Below are positions 25,846-35,359 of a stretch of DNA of 38,706 nucleotides, in pieces; positions within the stretch are counted from its first letter, which is position 1, and each line of letters begins with the position of its first letter. A program made the position numbers and the translations under genes. The DNA is from Aquificales bacterium (GTDB lineage: Bacteria > Aquificota > Aquificia > Aquificales > QOAS01): contig JALWDU010000046.1 in the NCBI GenBank assembly GCA_027036735.1, positions 1 through 38,706 on the forward strand. Direction: 5' to 3'. The notes beneath the pieces were generated by a model. The model was not told the DNA's origin. It ran no database searches and was given only the letters and a program-made list of their open reading frames with translations.

Positions 25846-26535
25846 ATGGCAATTGTTATGCTCCGCAAATCTGTAATTTGGTTTCTTACCCCGATACTCC
25901 TCTCCCTCCCTTTTATCTCCTCCTGCGTCAAAGAGGGGGTATCCACCGGCTACGGGCAGGTTGAAAGGGCTTACTGCAACCCCAAATTTGGTGCTTACGT
26001 TCAATTTTGCGATAGCAGGCGTCCCCTCTCCAACCAGGTGCAGGATGGGAGCCTTATCGCAATCGAAGGGAGCCGTAGAACGGTAAAGGTTGCCGCCTAT
26101 TACGACAGCCGTTATACCCTCTGTCTACCCAAAACCTATGAGAGACTTTTCTATCCGGGAGAGTTGGTTAAAGTGGTCACTCTGCGGTGCGGTTATTCCA
26201 AAAATAGACCTTACTGCCCTTGGAAAATTAAGGAAGGGTTGGCTTCCTGGTACGGCTATGGCGACGGTAGCGGAAGGTGGACAGCCTCGGGTAGACCTTT
26301 CAAACCGGAGACCTTCGGTTTGGCAAATAAGGAACTTCCATTCGGGACGCTCGTAAAAATTACCAATTTGGAAAACGGGAAAACGGTTTATGCGGTTGTT
26401 CTCGATAGGGGTCCCTATGTAAAGGGAAGAGATTTTGACCTGTATCCGAAAACCATGAGAGCGTTGGGAGGTATAAAAAAAGGTGTTATTCCCGTTCGGG
26501 TGGAAGTTATACGTTGCGGGTGGCCGACGAGATGA
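25846..26535 (+). CDS. rlpA: RlpA-like lipoprotein (double-psi beta-barrel)
   Basis: Lipobox LPFISSC; GLASWYGYGDGSGRWTASGRPF, LPFGTLVKITNLENGK, VLDRGPYVKGRDFDL. Confidence 0.92.
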   Translation: MAIVMLRKSVIWFLTPILLSLPFISSCVKEGVSTGYGQVERAYCNPKFGAYVQFCDSRRPLSNQVQDGSLIAIEGSRRTVKVAAYYDSRYTLCLPKTYERLFYPGELVKVVTLRCGYSKNRPYCPWKIKEGLASWYGYGDGSGRWTASGRPFKPETFGLANKELPFGTLVKITNLENGKTVYAVVLDRGPYVKGRDFDLYPKTMRALGGIKKGVIPVRVEVIRCGWPTR

Positions 26536-27620
26536 GGGAACGGGAACTCGAAAACTTCCTGAAATTGAGCCTCGTTAAGGGGGTAGGGAACAAATTCCTA
26601 CGCGAGTTTTACAATGTCTTTGGCACCTTTGGCGGTAACTTTGAGGAGAACCTCCAAAGGTTTCTTAAGGAAAAGGGTTCCTCTAAAAGGTTGACGGAGA
26701 TACTTAACCAATTGAAGGCTGGGAATGGTTTTTCCGAACTTTGGACATTTATAAAACGCTTCAACGTTGAGGTGATACCCTTTTACGACCCGCGATACCC
26801 GCGGGAGCTGGAAACGTTAGGGATAAATGCACCGGCCCTATACCTCATGGGGGAGCTTTCTAAAAACGGTTTTGCTATAGTTGGAACCCGAAGGGCATCC
26901 GCCGAGGGTAAATTTAAAACCCGGGAATTTGCCGCCGAACTTGCGGGCAACGGTTACACCGTCATTTCTGGGGGAGCGGAAGGTATTGACCGAAGCGCCC
27001 ACGAAGGCGCCTTAAGTGTTGGGGGAAAAACGGGTGTTATCCTGGGGGAAGGCTTGGCTATCTTCTTAAAAAGAAATGGGGACTTCGCCCGAAAGGTTTT
27101 AAAAAGGGGCGGTTTTATTCTCTCCCAGTTTCATCCACTTACGGTGGGGGCTAAGTGGACATACCCCCAAAGGAATGCATTAATAGCCTATTTCGGTTTC
27201 TACGGAACGCTAATAGTGGAAGCTCCCGAGAGGAGCGGTGCGCTGATAACCGCCGATTACGCTTTGAAATTAAAACGTCCGCTATTTGTATACCTCAACT
27301 GCGTTCGAAATCCCCTATATGCCGGAAATTTGAAGCTGATAAAGGAATGCAAGGCTAAGTTGGTAACCGAACCGGGGGAAATTTTATCCTCCATCGGTGA
27401 TGAGAACCCCCCTACGGGGGAATTTAAGTCGGAAGGAATTGCCGCGGGAAGCGGGGACGAAAGCAGGTTGGTCGAAGTGTTGAGACAAAAGCCAAGGACT
27501 TTTGACGAGCTTGTAGCACTGGTCGGATTGCCGGAGGAAAAACTGCTGGAGCAATTAACCCTTTTGGAGCTGGACGGAAAGGTGGTTCAGGAGGGGGGTT
27601 TTTACCGCTGGGTGGATTAA
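26532..27620 (+). CDS. dprA: DNA-processing protein DprA
   Basis: YPRELETLGINAPALYLMG, AIVGTRRAS, VISGGAEGIDRSAHEGAL, C-terminal winged helix; ATGA overlap with rlpA stop. Confidence 0.95.
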   Translation: MRERELENFLKLSLVKGVGNKFLREFYNVFGTFGGNFEENLQRFLKEKGSSKRLTEILNQLKAGNGFSELWTFIKRFNVEVIPFYDPRYPRELETLGINAPALYLMGELSKNGFAIVGTRRASAEGKFKTREFAAELAGNGYTVISGGAEGIDRSAHEGALSVGGKTGVILGEGLAIFLKRNGDFARKVLKRGGFILSQFHPLTVGAKWTYPQRNALIAYFGFYGTLIVEAPERSGALITADYALKLKRPLFVYLNCVRNPLYAGNLKLIKECKAKLVTEPGEILSSIGDENPPTGEFKSEGIAAGSGDESRLVEVLRQKPRTFDELVALVGLPEEKLLEQLTLLELDGKVVQEGGFYRWVD

Positions 27621-27634
27621 TTTATTCCGATTAA

Positions 27635-28162
27635 ATGACCGTTTACGTATCCACCCTTCCCGAAGGAAAGGATTTCGGTATAGACCTAAAGATGTTTAAG
27701 GAATTTGCCGAAGACCTATTGAAGGTTCTTTGCAGGGAAGATTTGGAACTGAGTTTGGTCTTTACCGGCGACGAACATATCCGACAACTGAACAGGGATT
27801 GGAGGAAAAAGGATAAACCTACCGATGTGCTTTCATTTCCCCAAGATTTTCCCGAAAGGGTTTTTTCCAAAAAATCTCCACTAGAGGAGTTGAAAGAAGT
27901 TCTAAAGGTTTGCAAAGATTGCCACCTCCTGGGGGATATCGTCATTTCGGTCGATACCGCAAAGAGGCAAGCGGAGGAATACGGCGTCCCTTTGGAGGAG
28001 GAGATAAAAAGGCTTATAGTCCACGGATTGGTTCACCTCCTCGGCTTCGACCACGAGAGGTCTAAAACGGACGAGGATAAGTTCCGACGGTTGGAAAAAT
28101 TATTAATGGACGCCGTTAGTAGGGGAGAAACTCTACTTCCCTGCGAAGAGGTAGAAAAGTAA
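27635..28162 (+). CDS. ybeY: Endoribonuclease YbeY
   Basis: LNRDWRKKDKPTDVLSFPQDFPE, LGDIVIS, HGLVHLLGFDHERSKTDEDKF. Confidence 0.96.
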   Translation: MTVYVSTLPEGKDFGIDLKMFKEFAEDLLKVLCREDLELSLVFTGDEHIRQLNRDWRKKDKPTDVLSFPQDFPERVFSKKSPLEELKEVLKVCKDCHLLGDIVISVDTAKRQAEEYGVPLEEEIKRLIVHGLVHLLGFDHERSKTDEDKFRRLEKLLMDAVSRGETLLPCEEVEK

Positions 28163-28270
28163 CTTGCTACCCCTTATCGGTTAACCCCTTCCTTTTACAA
28201 CCCTTGTTGTCCATATAGACGCTTTTTGGAGAACTCCCGTTTGGGGAGAAGGTTAAATTAGTTATTACCC

Positions 28271-28606
28271 ATGGAGAATATCGAACTCAAACTTTTGGAG
28301 GAACTCAACAAACTTCAGAGGTTTGCCCTTAAAACCCCGATAGATTCCAAAAACTTTTGGAGGGATTGGCAGAGCCTTTACACCACCGTAAGGTTTTCGC
28401 AAATAGCCGTAAAATCCCTCCTGGAGGGAGACAACCTCTCCCAAGAGGAGGTCAAACACCTAAAGAGGAAATTGCACCTACTAAGGGAGATAGAAAATTA
28501 CCTAAAGGAATTGCGCGAGGTAGCCCTTCAGGTTAAGGGTTATTCGATATTTTCCCCGGAGGGTAGCGAAGAGGGTAACGACGACCTCGATGACCTACTC
28601 TTTTAA
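28271..28606 (+). CDS. Hypothetical helical protein
   Basis: 111 aa ORF between ybeY and truD; charged, predicted helical. Confidence 0.6.
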   Translation: MENIELKLLEELNKLQRFALKTPIDSKNFWRDWQSLYTTVRFSQIAVKSLLEGDNLSQEEVKHLKRKLHLLREIENYLKELREVALQVKGYSIFSPEGSEEGNDDLDDLLF

Positions 28607-28618
28607 ATTTCCCCTTTT

Positions 28619-29764
28619 ATGTTCCGAATAAAGGAAAAACCTCAGGACTTCTTCGTTAAGGAGCTTATCGACACCCCTTTGGGGGAAAAAGGTGAATACG
28701 CCTACTATAGGCTTAAAAAAATAGACCGCAACACCGTCGATGTGGTTAGGGAGTTGGCAGACCGCTTTAGGTTGCCCGTTAAAAATATCACCTTTGCCGG
28801 GTTAAAGGATAAAAACGCCGTAACGGAGCAATACCTCGCCATAAAGGGGTTAAAAAATCCCCCCCAAATGGTGGAGGGGGATAACTACAAACTCACCTTA
28901 GTAGGTTTTTCCGATAAACCCCTCCAACTGGGGGAATTTAAGGGTAACTACTTCGAAATAGTGGTTCGAAACGTCTCCAAAGCCGAAAGGGAGAGGGCGG
29001 AAAGAAATCTGCCCTTTATAGCCAAATACGGCTTTGCCAACTACTTCGGTGAACAGCGGTTCGGTTCGATAAAAAATGCCAAGGAATTTATAGTCAAGCT
29101 CCTCCTAAGGCACGACTACGAGGGCGCCCTGAAGGAGTATCTCCTCTCCTACAGCGATTGGCGGATGAAACGGAGGCTGAAAAAACTCTGGGGAAATTGG
29201 AGGGAATACCTAAAGGCTATGCCGAAGCAAGCGACCTACGAGAGGAAAGTGGTCGAAGAACTTGCTAAAGGAGTTTCTTTCAAACAGAGCTTTATGGCTC
29301 TTCCAAAAAATGTCCGTTTGATGTTCGCCTTTACATATCAAAGCTATTTGTGGAATAGATTTCTTTACCGCTTCATCGTCAGGTATTTCCCCTACTGCGA
29401 AGTCCCCGCGGGAATAAAGGATTGGACTTACGCCTTTTACAAGGATATGAAAGACCCTATATTTAAGGAGATTAAAGACCTCGAAATACCTTATTTGGGT
29501 ATCGAATATCCGCCGAAAAACCTCAAGGTGAGAAAGGTTATAGAGGAAGTCCTCAAGGAGGAGGGTATCGACGAAAAGCTCCTCAAAGAGGAGCGGATAG
29601 GTATAAAGCTCTTTACCGATGGCGTCAGAAAGGCTATAGCCCTTCCCGAAAATCTCAAAATGGAGAGGTTGGGACGCTCCACCGTTAAGGTCTCCTTTGT
29701 CCTGCCGCCGGGAAGCTACGCAACCGTGTTGCTCCGAAAACTATTTCTCTGCAATAGGGATTGA
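28619..29764 (+). CDS. truD: tRNA pseudouridine(13) synthase TruD
   Basis: FFVKELIDTPLGEKGEYAYYRLKKIDRNTVD, ITFAGLKDKNAVTEQYLAI, FANYFGEQRFG. Confidence 0.93.
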   Translation: MFRIKEKPQDFFVKELIDTPLGEKGEYAYYRLKKIDRNTVDVVRELADRFRLPVKNITFAGLKDKNAVTEQYLAIKGLKNPPQMVEGDNYKLTLVGFSDKPLQLGEFKGNYFEIVVRNVSKAERERAERNLPFIAKYGFANYFGEQRFGSIKNAKEFIVKLLLRHDYEGALKEYLLSYSDWRMKRRLKKLWGNWREYLKAMPKQATYERKVVEELAKGVSFKQSFMALPKNVRLMFAFTYQSYLWNRFLYRFIVRYFPYCEVPAGIKDWTYAFYKDMKDPIFKEIKDLEIPYLGIEYPPKNLKVRKVIEEVLKEEGIDEKLLKEERIGIKLFTDGVRKAIALPENLKMERLGRSTVKVSFVLPPGSYATVLLRKLFLCNRD

Positions 29765-29769
29765 TATAG

Positions 29770-29793
29770 CCCGCGCGGAGCGCGGGGATTTTT
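29770..29793 (+). terminator. Intrinsic terminator after truD
   Basis: CCCGCGC-GGA-GCGCGGG perfect stem followed by GATTTTT. Confidence 0.8.
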
Positions 29794-29819
29794 CGATAAA
29801 AACCTCTAAATTTAAACCC

Positions 29820-30446
29820 ATGGCGGTTATTCAACTTAAAAATCCCCTTTTGGGGCACCTCGTAAACTCTATAAGACCGAAGGATGTAGACCATTTGAGG
29901 TTCAGGGAAACGCTCAAGGCTATAGGAAAAATAGCCCTCCCCTATATGTTGGAGGATTTAAATCTCCAACCCAAGGAGGTCGAGCTCTGGAGCGGACGCT
30001 ACACCTTCGGTTTTTTACCGGAAAGCGAAATAGTGGTTATAGCCGTTTTGCGAGCCTCCTTGCCGATGTTTGAGGGAATGATGGAGGTCTTAAAGGACGC
30101 CCAAGGGGGCTTTATCGCCGCAAAGAGGGACGAAAAGACCCTCCAAAGTCGGATTTATTACAAGAGATATACCTCTTTGAGGGACAAAATCGTATTAATT
30201 CCCGACCCCATGCTGGCAACCGGTGGAACTATGGAACTCGTGTTGGAGGAGGTTTTAAAGGAGAACCCAAAGAAGGTAAAAACCTTGCACTGCGTATCTG
30301 CACCCGAGGGGTTGGAGAGAATTTCAAAGAAGTTCCCCCAAGTGGATATCTACACGATAGCGATAGACCGAGGGTTGAACGAAAACGGATTTATCATCCC
30401 CGGTTTGGGAGATGCGGGGGACAGGGCTTTTAATACGGAAACTTAG
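29820..30446 (+). CDS. upp: Uracil phosphoribosyltransferase
   Basis: MAVIQLKNPLLGHLVNSIR start, VLRASLPMFEGMM, LIPDPMLATGGTMELVLE, PGLGDAGDRAFNT. Confidence 0.96.
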   Translation: MAVIQLKNPLLGHLVNSIRPKDVDHLRFRETLKAIGKIALPYMLEDLNLQPKEVELWSGRYTFGFLPESEIVVIAVLRASLPMFEGMMEVLKDAQGGFIAAKRDEKTLQSRIYYKRYTSLRDKIVLIPDPMLATGGTMELVLEEVLKENPKKVKTLHCVSAPEGLERISKKFPQVDIYTIAIDRGLNENGFIIPGLGDAGDRAFNTET

Positions 30447-30447
30447 C

Positions 30448-30549
30448 TTATTTATAGGCTTTCCTATCTCGGAGAATGGTATAAATTACTATTGCATTCA
30501 TTAATAGGAACCCTAGCAATACTACAAACAAAATCAGTTTGATATCCAT
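30448..30549 (-). CDS. 33-aa single-TM small protein
   Basis: AGGAGG RBS; MDIKLILFVVLLGFLLMNAIVIYTILRDRKAYK*; directly follows 80-aa membrane ORF. Not in supplied ORF track. Confidence 0.6.
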   Translation of the reverse strand: MDIKLILFVVLLGFLLMNAIVIYTILRDRKAYK

Positions 30550-30550
30550 T

Positions 30551-30793
30551 TTAATCCTCCTTACAATCTTCCAATTTATTCGTCATTTGCCATAAGTATA
30601 TAAGTAAGAAAATCCAGGTTATGGAAAACATTAGAAAGCCAGCCAATGCAAAAATAATCAGAAAAAGCTTTGTTTTAGAAAAATGATACGTTAAGAAACC
30701 TACCGCAGAAGCCCAAGCCAGAATAAACCCACTCCATATTTGGAGCAAAGTTTTTAGAATTTCTATTCGATTTTCAATTGTTTTGCATTTCAT
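30551..30793 (-). CDS. 80-aa two-TM small membrane protein
   Basis: ATG at 30793; two hydrophobic segments (LLQIWSGFILAWASAVGFLTYHF; FLIIFALAGFLMFSITWIFLLIYLW); no family recognised. Confidence 0.65.
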   Translation of the reverse strand: MKCKTIENRIEILKTLLQIWSGFILAWASAVGFLTYHFSKTKLFLIIFALAGFLMFSITWIFLLIYLWQMTNKLEDCKED

Positions 30794-30811
30794 TTTTGCC
30801 GTTTAGATGGA

Positions 30812-30887
30812 TGGCGGGGCTGGGAGGACTCGAACCCCCGACCGCGGGATTTGGAGTCCCGCGCTCTACCAACTGAGCTACAGCCCC
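30812..30887 (-). tRNA. tRNA-Trp (anticodon CCA), CCA encoded
   Basis: Minus strand GGGGCTG...CAGCCCC-G-CCA, anticodon loop CTCCAAA, T-loop TTCGAGT. Confidence 0.94.
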
Positions 30888-30917
30888 TGCGGGAAAGACC
30901 AAGGTAAATAATATAAC

Positions 30918-30936
30918 AAAATCCCCGAAGGGGGTC
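30918..30936 (-). terminator. Intrinsic terminator after flavin-reductase-like gene
   Basis: Minus strand CCCC-TTC-GGGG followed by ATTTTG, just past the stop of the 30940..31518 gene. Confidence 0.6.
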
Positions 30937-30939
30937 AAT

Positions 30940-31518
30940 TTAAAGGAGTTCTATCTCGTTGTCCACCACGGTGTAACGCTTTCCGCCCAGCCGTCCGACC
31001 ACACCCTTGGAGGTTTCCAGGAGTTTGGGGTCGTAGTGAAAAGCCACCACCCGCCCGATTATCAAATCCATCGGTGTATCGCCAATCTCTATAAGGCGGT
31101 AAAGTTTGCACTCTAAGGCGGCTTTTACACCCTTAACCCTCGGGGGTTTCACCAGTTTGGAGGGTTCCGTTTGGAGATTCAAAACCTCCACCTCGCTCTC
31201 TTCGGGGGGAAAATCCTTTCCGCTTTCCACCATCGGTTTTAGAAATTCCTCCGTTACGAGGTTGACGACAAATTCCCCCGTTTGGAGGATGTTCCTGGAT
31301 GTATCTTTCCTCCTGCCGTCCCTTCTTCTACCGACCGAAACCATTATCAGTGGAGGTTTGGAGGTTATCCCGTTGTAGAAACTAAAGGGTGCGATGTTTA
31401 CCACCCCTTCCGGAGAAACGGTTGAAATCCATGCGATGGGTCTCGGAACTATAAGGTTAAACATCAGTTGGGCGATTAACTTCTTGTCCTTCGTTTGGTC
31501 GGGAATTAAAAGTTCCAT
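30940..31518 (-). CDS. Flavin reductase-like domain protein (FMN-binding split barrel)
   Basis: NLIVPRPIAWISTVSPEGVVNIAPFSFYNGITSKPPLIMVSVGRR...KDTSRNILQTGEFVVNLV. Confidence 0.9.
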   Translation of the reverse strand: MELLIPDQTKDKKLIAQLMFNLIVPRPIAWISTVSPEGVVNIAPFSFYNGITSKPPLIMVSVGRRRDGRRKDTSRNILQTGEFVVNLVTEEFLKPMVESGKDFPPEESEVEVLNLQTEPSKLVKPPRVKGVKAALECKLYRLIEIGDTPMDLIIGRVVAFHYDPKLLETSKGVVGRLGGKRYTVVDNEIELL

Positions 31519-31574
31519 CGGAAGGAGAGATTAAATCACAACCCCTTAGGCGGGGTAAACCAAAATTCAAACCT

Positions 31575-32153
31575 ATGAGGGTAAAAATCACCCCAAAGGA
31601 TGCCCTTGTGTTGGTCGATATTCAAAAGGATTTCCTACCGGGGGGAGCTCTGCCCGTCCCCGAGGGGGATAAGGTTATAGAACCCGCCAACAGGTATATA
31701 GAGCTCTTTCAAAAGGCGGGCGCGCCCATATTCGCAACCCGCGATTGGCATCCACCCAACCACATATCCTTTAAGGAACAAGGCGGGCTTTGGCCTCCCC
31801 ACTGCGTTCAAAATACAGAGGGTGCAAAATTTCCCAAAGAGCTTAAACTACCACCCGAAGTCTTCATTATCAACAAGGGTGACCGTCCCGAATTCGACGC
31901 CTACAGCGGCTTTCAGGGGACATTGCTCGAAGACCTCCTGAGAGAGAGGGGGGTAAAGAGAATTTTCGTCGGCGGTTTGGCTACCGATTACTGCGTTTTA
32001 AACACCGTATTGGGCGGATTGAATTTGGGATTTCAAGTCTTTTGGCTTTCCGACGCCTCAAAGGGAATAACCCCTGAAGGGGAAAGGAGGGCAGAGGAGA
32101 GGATGCTTTCCGAAGGAGCCGTTAAAGTTGTTTACAATGATTTAACTCTTTAA
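31575..32153 (+). CDS. pncA: Nicotinamidase/isochorismatase family
   Basis: ALVLVDIQKDFLPGGALPV, ATRDWHPPNHISF, WPPHCVQNTEGAKFP, VGGLATDYCVLNTVLG. Confidence 0.93.
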   Translation: MRVKITPKDALVLVDIQKDFLPGGALPVPEGDKVIEPANRYIELFQKAGAPIFATRDWHPPNHISFKEQGGLWPPHCVQNTEGAKFPKELKLPPEVFIINKGDRPEFDAYSGFQGTLLEDLLRERGVKRIFVGGLATDYCVLNTVLGGLNLGFQVFWLSDASKGITPEGERRAEERMLSEGAVKVVYNDLTL

Positions 32154-32251
32154 TGTTTACATTTTTGTAAACCTTTTCCCGTCTTTCCCCGAACCCTTCC
32201 CGCAGGGGGTATGATATAGTTTAGAAACCAAACCTTCTTGGGAGGTAAAGC

Positions 32252-33658
32252 ATGCCCAAATATACACCCGAAGAGGTCTTGGCACAAATTAAAGACCTCG
32301 GCATTAAATTCGTAGACCTCAGATTTTCCGACCCCTTCGGTCAGTGGCAACACCTAACCATTCCCGCCGAAGAGCTTACCCTCGACACCTTTGAAGAGGG
32401 TAGGGGTTTCGACGGCTCCTCCATAAGGGGATGGCAGTCGATTAACGAGTCCGATATGCTCGCAAAACCCGACCCCAATACATTCTTTATAGACCCCTTT
32501 GTACCCGACACCGCAGTTCTCATATGCGATATCTACGACCCCGTAACCGGGGAGAGGTATAAGAGGGATACCAGGTATATAGCCCAAAAAGCCGAGCAAT
32601 ATCTCAAAGAAAGCGGTATTGGAGACACCGCCTACTTCGGACCCGAAGCCGAATTCTTCATTTTCGACAGCGTGGCGTTCGAAGTTGGACCCAACTATGC
32701 CTATTGGAGGGTCGATAGCGAAGAAGGTTGGTGGAATAGAGGCGTTGACGGAACCGGTTACAAAATACCCCACAAACGCGGATACTTCCCCGTGCCTCCG
32801 CTCGACAAGACTATGGAACTCCGTAACGAAATGGTCGAAATCCTCGAACAGCTCGGCATCACCGTTGAACTCCACCACCACGAGGTTGCAACCGCCGGAC
32901 AGGCTGAAATCGACATCAGGTACGACAGCTTACTCAATCAAGCCGATAAGCTCTTTAAATACAAATATGTCGTCAGAAATGTAGCCGCCAGACACGGAAA
33001 ATACGCCACCTTCATGGCTAAGGTTCTCCCCAACGACAACGGTAGCGGTATGCACACCCACTTCTCCATATGGAAGAATGGCGAAAACCTCTTTGCCGGA
33101 AACGGATACGCCGGTCTCTCCGAAATCGCCCTCTGGGCTATCGGCGGTATAATCAAGCACGGTAGGGCTATCGCCGCATTCACCAACCCCACCATAAACT
33201 CCTACCACAGGTTGGTTCCCGGTTTCGAGGCTCCCGTAAGGCTCGCCTACTCCGCGAGAAACAGGTCTGCCGCTATCAGGATACCCATGTATTCCCAAAA
33301 CCCCAAAGCCAAGAGGATTGAGGTTAGGTTCCCCGACGCAACCTCCAACCCCTATCTGGCGTTTGCCGCAATACTCATGGCGGCTATCGACGGTATCGAG
33401 AATAGAATCGACCCCGGCGAACCCTTCGACAAGGATATCTACTCCCTACCTCCCGAAGAGCTCGCCGATATACCCACCCTACCCGGTTCCCTCGAAGAGG
33501 CTATCAAAGCCCTCGAAGAGGACCACGAATTCCTGCTCAAGGGTGGAGTCTTTACCGAAGACCTACTCGAAATGTGGATTGAGAGCAAGAAAGCGGAAAT
33601 CGACGCCCTCAGGTTTACCCCCCATCCCTTGGAATTCGAACTCTACTTCGATATCTAA
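32252..33658 (+). CDS. glnA: Glutamine synthetase type I
   Basis: FDGSSIRGWQSINESDM, FGPEAEFFIFDSV, KVLPNDNGSGMHTHFS, RIPMYSQNPKAKRIEVRFPDATSNPYLAFAA. Confidence 0.98.
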   Translation: MPKYTPEEVLAQIKDLGIKFVDLRFSDPFGQWQHLTIPAEELTLDTFEEGRGFDGSSIRGWQSINESDMLAKPDPNTFFIDPFVPDTAVLICDIYDPVTGERYKRDTRYIAQKAEQYLKESGIGDTAYFGPEAEFFIFDSVAFEVGPNYAYWRVDSEEGWWNRGVDGTGYKIPHKRGYFPVPPLDKTMELRNEMVEILEQLGITVELHHHEVATAGQAEIDIRYDSLLNQADKLFKYKYVVRNVAARHGKYATFMAKVLPNDNGSGMHTHFSIWKNGENLFAGNGYAGLSEIALWAIGGIIKHGRAIAAFTNPTINSYHRLVPGFEAPVRLAYSARNRSAAIRIPMYSQNPKAKRIEVRFPDATSNPYLAFAAILMAAIDGIENRIDPGEPFDKDIYSLPPEELADIPTLPGSLEEAIKALEEDHEFLLKGGVFTEDLLEMWIESKKAEIDALRFTPHPLEFELYFDI

Positions 33659-34416
33659 TCCGTTTCCTTTTTCCTTTCTTCCACTTCGAAACCAAACCTT
33701 TTAAAAATAGACCTCTGACGGAGTAAAAATTCCTCAAAACCGTAAGCCTCCTTCGGGTGTTTGGAAAAAATCGCAACCCCTACCGGTATGGGTTCGACTT
33801 CAACCAAATTGGGGGGAAATTCGACAACTACCGCGTTGGGGAGCTTGTAAGCCAACTCCTTCCAAATAATGGCGGCGTTAATCTGTCCACCCTTCAGGTA
33901 TAGGAGTAACTGGTTCACCGTAGGCGTCCTTACCACGGTGTTCTTCCGAAGCTTCTCCCACAAACCGGCTTTTTGAAGTATTCTTTTGGTAACCCTACCT
34001 ATAGCCGCCTCCCGAGGGTCGGCTATTCCCAAGCGTATCCCCTCCTTTGTCAGGTCGTAAACCGACTTAACTTTTCCCGCAAGGGCTTTCGAAACCACTA
34101 TAACCGGTTTGTGGTAAGCCAAAATCCTCACCGTTTTGGGGTCTATCAAACCCCTTTTTAAAGCCTCTTCCATGTATGAGTAGGCGGCGGGAATATACAA
34201 ATCCCCTAAATGGTTTTCCAATTTGACGAGAAGGCTCCCCGAACCGGCAAAAACTGTTTCCACTTCCCACTTTGGGTTCTTTTTCCGATATAACCCGACC
34301 ACTTCGAGGAAGGGTTCTTTCAACCCCGCGGCGGTGAGGGATACGATTTTCTTATCCCCTCCGCAGGACGTTATTGTTGCCGCAACCAATAGGAGGAAAA
34401 GGATTAATCCCGCCAT
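33655..34416 (-). CDS. Molybdate/tungstate-type ABC transporter substrate-binding lipoprotein (ModA-like)
   Basis: Lipobox ATITSC; AAGLKEPFLEVVGLYRKKNP, FAGSGSLLVKLE, GDLYIPAAYSYMEEA. Confidence 0.82.
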   Translation of the reverse strand: MAGLILFLLLVAATITSCGGDKKIVSLTAAGLKEPFLEVVGLYRKKNPKWEVETVFAGSGSLLVKLENHLGDLYIPAAYSYMEEALKRGLIDPKTVRILAYHKPVIVVSKALAGKVKSVYDLTKEGIRLGIADPREAAIGRVTKRILQKAGLWEKLRKNTVVRTPTVNQLLLYLKGGQINAAIIWKELAYKLPNAVVVEFPPNLVEVEPIPVGVAIFSKHPKEAYGFEEFLLRQRSIFKRFGFEVEERKKETD

Positions 34417-34498
34417 GAAAGGGCAAATATTACGGAAACATCCGGAGGTAGGTATTTAACACCTCCTTAACGGGGAGGGTCTAAAATAGGAAACCCCG

Positions 34499-35359
34499 AT
34501 GGGGAATAGGGAAATCATCCCGAAATCGGTGCTCGTCAGAAGAAAACTGTTCAATATCATCTTTCTCTCCCTAAACTGGTTGGCTGTGGGTATCGGTCTG
34601 TCCATCCTCTTTTGGGTTCTCGGATATCTAACCGTCAAAGGTATCCAGGGATTGAATATAGACCTCTTTACCAAAGTCGGGGGAGACCCAAACGATGGCG
34701 GTTTGTTGCACGCCTTTGTCGGTCACGCCATAATCTCCGCATTGACCGTTCTTATAGGGGTTCCCGTAGGTATTCTTATCGGCATATACCTGTCCGAATA
34801 CGCGCGTTACAGCCGATTGGGGCGGTTTCTCAGCGATGTTAGCGACATTATGCTGGCGGCACCCTCTATAGTTATAGGTGTCTTCGTATATATCGTTTTG
34901 GTCAAACCTTTGGGGAATTTCAACGCCCTGGCGGGTGCGGTAGCCCTCGCCATACTGATGATACCGGTAATATTGAAAACGACCCAAAATATGCTTCTGC
35001 TCGTTCCCGATACCCTGCGGGAAGCCGCAATCGCCCTCGGTGCGCCCAAATGGAAGGTTATACTTTCGGTTGTCCTTCCCGCCGCACGCTTCGGTATTTT
35101 GACCGGTATTATCTTGGGAATAGCGCGGATAATAGGGGAGACCGCCCCCCTACTATTTACCTCCTTTAACAACAACTTCTTGAGCTTCAATATCTTCAAA
35201 CCAATGGCTTCCCTAACTGTAACCATCTATCAGTACGCCCTGTCACCCTTTCCCAACTGGCAAAAACAAGCCTTTGCCGCCGCCCTTATCCTAACCCTGC
35301 TGGTTCTGTTCGCAACACTCCTTGCAAAATTCGTTATAGCCCGCCGCTATCGGGTTTAA
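34499..35359 (+). CDS. pstA: Phosphate ABC transporter permease PstA
   Basis: GLLHAFVGHAIISALTVLIGVPVGILIGIYLSEYAR, APSIVIGVFVYI, REAAIALGAPKWKVILSVVLPAARFGILTGIILGIARIIGETAPLLFTS. Confidence 0.93.
   Translation: MGNREIIPKSVLVRRKLFNIIFLSLNWLAVGIGLSILFWVLGYLTVKGIQGLNIDLFTKVGGDPNDGGLLHAFVGHAIISALTVLIGVPVGILIGIYLSEYARYSRLGRFLSDVSDIMLAAPSIVIGVFVYIVLVKPLGNFNALAGAVALAILMIPVILKTTQNMLLLVPDTLREAAIALGAPKWKVILSVVLPAARFGILTGIILGIARIIGETAPLLFTSFNNNFLSFNIFKPMASLTVTIYQYALSPFPNWQKQAFAAALILTLLVLFATLLAKFVIARRYRV

Noticed and set aside
32354-33298. Several ORFs antisense to glnA
   Set aside because: Sense-strand glnA is unambiguous; the antisense frames are Gly/Val-rich shadows.
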